From positions 1 to 16,449 of the forward strand of contig CAZSSA010000054.1 in NCBI GenBank assembly GCA_964609375.1: DNA of 16,449 bases, in the 5' to 3' direction. The position numbers and the translations under genes were made by a program. A model generated the notes under the pieces. That model saw only the letters and a list, made by a program, of their open reading frames with translations. It was not told the DNA's origin and did no database searches. Each line of letters starts with the position of its first letter. Within the stretch, counting starts at the first letter, position 1. Origin of the DNA: CAZDUS01 sp964609375. GTDB lineage: Bacteria; Verrucomicrobiota; Kiritimatiellia; CAIKKV01; CAITUY01. Shown in pieces: positions 14,447 to 16,449 of this stretch.

Positions 14447-14788
14447 ATGAAGTACATCATCGCTGTTATTCAACCCGACCGGATGGACGAAGTTCTGGAA
14501 CGATTGACCGATAACAAAATCCACCTCGTCACCGTCACGAGTGTCATGGGCCGCGGCCGTCAGGGCGGCATTGCCCAGGTCTACCGGAGCCATAAGGAAG
14601 CCGGAACCTTGTTGAAAAAAATGAAACTCGAAATCGCCGTAAACGATGATTTCGTGAAGCCAACTATCGATGCCATCACCGGCGCCGCCCGGACAGGAGA
14701 GGTCGGCGACGGCAAGATATTCGTTCTCGATCTGGAGGAATGCATACGCATCCGGACCGGCGAAACTGGAGGAGAAGCCATCGGGTAA
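14447..14788 (+). CDS. glnK: P-II nitrogen signal protein, GlnK type, lacking Tyr51
   Basis: 113 residues that align without gaps to E. coli GlnK/GlnB numbering. P-II trimers sense ATP/ADP and 2-oxoglutarate and, as GlnK, plug AmtB when ammonium is plentiful. Ligand residues are present: Gln39, Lys58, the GDGKIF loop and the IRIRTGE strand (Arg101 and Arg103 region), as is the ARTG segment. In the T-loop Tyr46 is kept but Tyr51, the uridylylation site, is Glu51 (VYRSHKEAG); residue 49 is His, not the Ser phosphorylated in cyanobacteria. The protein is therefore probably not uridylylated. AGGAAGG lies eight bases before the start. It is co-transcribed with amtB, which makes GlnK more fitting than GlnB. 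Confidence 0.93.
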   Translation: MKYIIAVIQPDRMDEVLERLTDNKIHLVTVTSVMGRGRQGGIAQVYRSHKEAGTLLKKMKLEIAVNDDFVKPTIDAITGAARTGEVGDGKIFVLDLEECIRIRTGETGGEAIG

Positions 14789-14802
14789 CAACAGGCAGTG
14801 AC

Positions 14803-14835
14803 GGGGTGTTGACCGCCTAAGACGGTCGACGCCCC
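14803..14835 (+). other. Long hairpin between glnK and the outer-membrane protein gene
   Basis: A 13-bp RNA stem (14803-14815 with 14823-14835; two G-U pairs) with a 7-base loop begins 15 bases after the glnK stop. It is followed on the plus strand by an A-run (14838-14845), not a T-run, so it is not a standard terminator in that direction. It may be an mRNA processing or 3'-end protection element that separates amtB-glnK from the downstream gene, or a terminator without a U-tract. Confidence 0.6.
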
Positions 14836-14886
14836 CTAAAAAAAACATAGCCTCTCGAGTCCAACAAACAGGAAAGCGATAACACG

Positions 14887-15675
14887 ATGAACAAGAAACT
14901 TTTAAGCATGATCATGGTCAGCCTTTGCGTCGGATATACAAGCCTTAGCCTGGCCACCCCGTCAACACAGGTCTGGATTCCGTCTACTGACATCCAACCG
15001 TTCAATGTCTGGCACTTGGGTTTGGATAACTATTTCAGATCCTCCGCCAACGGACATTTCACCGATGGTGAACGGGATCCCAATGTGTTTGATGCCGGAA
15101 TCACTGTCGGCGTACTGCCATTTGAGACCGTCAAGGCGGAAATCGGCGCCGACTATCTCGTGAATGGAACCGCCTATGATGATGATCCGTTCTATTTCAA
15201 CGCCAAGGTTGGCGTGGCCGAAGGTTCACTCTTCTCCCACTCCCCGGCCCTTGCGGCGGGCGGGTTTAACTTTGGAACCAACTCAAAAAAGAATAGCACG
15301 ACGCGGACAGACCAGAACATCATCTACGGCTTAGCCGCGAAAACCATTCCAGCATTCGGCGCCTTTCCCTCACTCGGCCGCTTTTCAGCAGGCTATTACA
15401 GCGGCAATGAGGAGGTCTTGCTCGACACGAGCGGCAGGGAGGCCAATACCGGCATCCTGCTTTCATGGGACCGCACCATGAGTGAGATTTCGGACAACTT
15501 GTGGATCGCTGTTGATTACCAAGGTGGCGAAAACGCCCTGAGCGGCCTGAGTTTTGGCGCAGCCTGGGCCTTCTCCAAAAACGTATCCCTAATCTTCGGG
15601 TATGATATATGGAATGAGCCGGATCTGGCAGGCTCCAACACCTTCACCACCCAACTGGACATCAACTTCCCCTGA
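14887..15675 (+). CDS. Predicted outer-membrane beta-barrel protein linked to amtB-glnK
   Basis: 262 residues. Residues 1-23 are a signal peptide (MNKKLLSMIMVSL..., cleavage after SLA). The remainder is rich in Gly, Asn, Asp and aromatic residues with alternating hydrophobic stretches such as FDAGITVGVLPFETVKAEIGADYLV, FGAAWAFSKNVSLIFGYDIW and a final FTTQLDINFP, the pattern of a small transmembrane barrel. No enzyme motif is seen. It lies 98 bases after glnK on the same strand, with AGGAAAG ten bases before the start and the hairpin between. A role as a channel or scaffold for nitrogen compounds in the outer membrane is inferred only from the neighbourhood. The barrel call rests on pattern, not on a recognised family. 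Confidence 0.75.
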   Translation: MNKKLLSMIMVSLCVGYTSLSLATPSTQVWIPSTDIQPFNVWHLGLDNYFRSSANGHFTDGERDPNVFDAGITVGVLPFETVKAEIGADYLVNGTAYDDDPFYFNAKVGVAEGSLFSHSPALAAGGFNFGTNSKKNSTTRTDQNIIYGLAAKTIPAFGAFPSLGRFSAGYYSGNEEVLLDTSGREANTGILLSWDRTMSEISDNLWIAVDYQGGENALSGLSFGAAWAFSKNVSLIFGYDIWNEPDLAGSNTFTTQLDINFP

Positions 15676-15758
15676 TTTACCATTACCCCCCCCTTCCAAC
15701 TTTTTCCTTCATACTTCAGCTTTCATCATCCATAATCATTCCATATGGAGTTGACATT

Positions 15759-16307
15759 ATGGATCACCCCCTAATAACCGCCGACGATCTCAAACTGTAT
15801 CAGATTTACAATATTCGCTATGTGCGACCCGCCTCGGGCGTTGGAAGGATCGCCACTTCCCGCGCTTTATTTCTCGGGTTGTTCAGCAAAAAGCACAGCG
15901 TTTCCGCCGATTTTTTATCAATGGACACTTCTCAGGAACATTCGGCAATGGCCGAATATTTCGGCATCTGGTTCTTAACCTATTGCCCGGTCATGTCAGG
16001 AGACGATATCAATAGCACAAAAGATTCATTTGAATTTGTGTTCTGTGATCCTGAAAGAGGATTATCCCGGCCTGAAGGAAGCAACATCATTACGATTCTG
16101 CCCGACTATTGCTCCATAAAAACCATGTATCCCCAGGACACGATCGAGTCGAAAAAAGCTTTTGAAAAACTAAGGATTATTTCTAGAAAAACAGGGCTGA
16201 TTGATGCCCGATTGGAAGCGTATTCCGGCAAAACACCAACAGCCCTCACCAATACGGTGATCAGAAATCTACACCGCGGTCTCACCCAATTGGTCGAGAA
16301 GGCGTAA
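15759..16307 (+). CDS. Uncharacterised protein, 182 residues
   Basis: I do not recognise this protein. GGAG lies eight bases before the ATG, and the frame is clean, so it is likely real. It has no signal peptide and no membrane segment; it looks cytosolic, with a mixed alpha/beta pattern (ITADDLKLYQIYNIRYVRP, AEYFGIWFLTYCPV, NIITILPDYCSIKT) and a basic helical C-terminus. Four Cys residues are spread out and do not form a metal motif. Codon use is more AT-rich than in the neighbours (for example AAA, GAA and ATT are common in the second half), which may mean a recent arrival or low expression. It follows the barrel gene by 83 bases, including a run of eight C's, and is probably a separate unit. 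Confidence 0.7.
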   Translation: MDHPLITADDLKLYQIYNIRYVRPASGVGRIATSRALFLGLFSKKHSVSADFLSMDTSQEHSAMAEYFGIWFLTYCPVMSGDDINSTKDSFEFVFCDPERGLSRPEGSNIITILPDYCSIKTMYPQDTIESKKAFEKLRIISRKTGLIDARLEAYSGKTPTALTNTVIRNLHRGLTQLVEKA

Positions 16308-16449
16308 AAGCTTTGCTCGCCCTGCCCCCCGGTCAATTGTCGCTTGGCATGATGGGGAACAAATGGGTGTGGAAGGTGACAAAAAAGAGTCCCACCTGCA
16401 GAATGTGCTTCAATCCGATGGCCTCCGCTTCGCTTAACCCGATATTTAG
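16308..16449. other. Right-edge stretch without a supported gene
   Basis: 142 bases after the last gene. Short open frames exist on the plus strand but none has a ribosome binding site, recognisable protein or sufficient length. No hairpin with a T-run was seen. It may be the start of an intergenic region or of a decayed gene. Confidence 0.5.

Noticed and set aside
16357..16449. Short protein-like frames at the right edge
   Set aside because: Too short, no ribosome binding site, no family resemblance.
1..16449. CRISPR arrays, tRNA or rRNA genes, transposases
   Set aside because: No regularly spaced repeats, no tRNA-like cloverleaf or rRNA signature, and no transposase or integrase frame was seen on either strand.

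Overview
The window looks like a chromosomal segment of a Gram-negative (diderm) bacterium. It encodes a full tripartite efflux system with an outer-membrane channel, two lipoprotein signals of the diderm type, a predicted outer-membrane barrel and a TetR-family regulator. Base composition is moderate to high GC in the genes, with AT-rich promoter gaps. An NrpR-type regulator (best known from methanogenic archaea) and a PPDK_N-type protein with a degenerate KaiC-like head suggest a less-studied phylum (PVC group or a deltaproteobacterial-type lineage). That is inference; nothing in the window fixes the taxon. One stretch of 100 N (7347-7446) is a scaffold gap.

Left part (1-7331). A glutathione-peroxidase-like thiol peroxidase (52-627, +) converges on a four-gene minus-strand operon read right to left: a TetR repressor (7265-6588), an outer-membrane efflux lipoprotein of the TolC family (6577-5135), a lipoprotein membrane-fusion protein (4965-3826) and an MdtC-like RND pump (3734-636). 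A 22-bp imperfect palindrome (7286-7307) just upstream of tetR is a good operator candidate, which implies autoregulation of the whole operon. The tolC-MFP and MFP-RND gaps hold clusters of short palindromes.

Middle and right part (7447-15675) is a nitrogen-assimilation cluster. An NrpR-family repressor (8518-7499, -) is divergent from NADP-type glutamate dehydrogenase gdhA (8701-10038, +), which ends at a clear hairpin terminator. Then come a PEP-synthase-like ATP-grasp protein with a degenerate KaiC-like N-terminus (10189-12819), ammonium transporter amtB (13074-14420), P-II protein glnK (14447-14788) and a small predicted outer-membrane barrel (14887-15675). Between nrpR and gdhA there is a perfect inverted repeat TACGGCA-N4-TGCCGTA lying inside the 17-bp spacer of a good sigma-70 promoter for nrpR, and a 13-bp half of the same site is repeated 62 bp away over the nrpR start region. 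This looks like a bacterial NrpR operator and an autoregulatory switch. By analogy with methanogens it would be released by 2-oxoglutarate, the same metabolite that P-II senses and GDH consumes.

The right edge holds an unrecognised 182-residue protein (15759-16307) and about 140 bases with no supported gene. The most interesting parts are the bacterial NrpR circuit, the KaiC-like/ATP-grasp protein that lacks the phosphohistidine and PEP-barrel domains, and a P-II protein with Glu in place of the uridylylated Tyr51.
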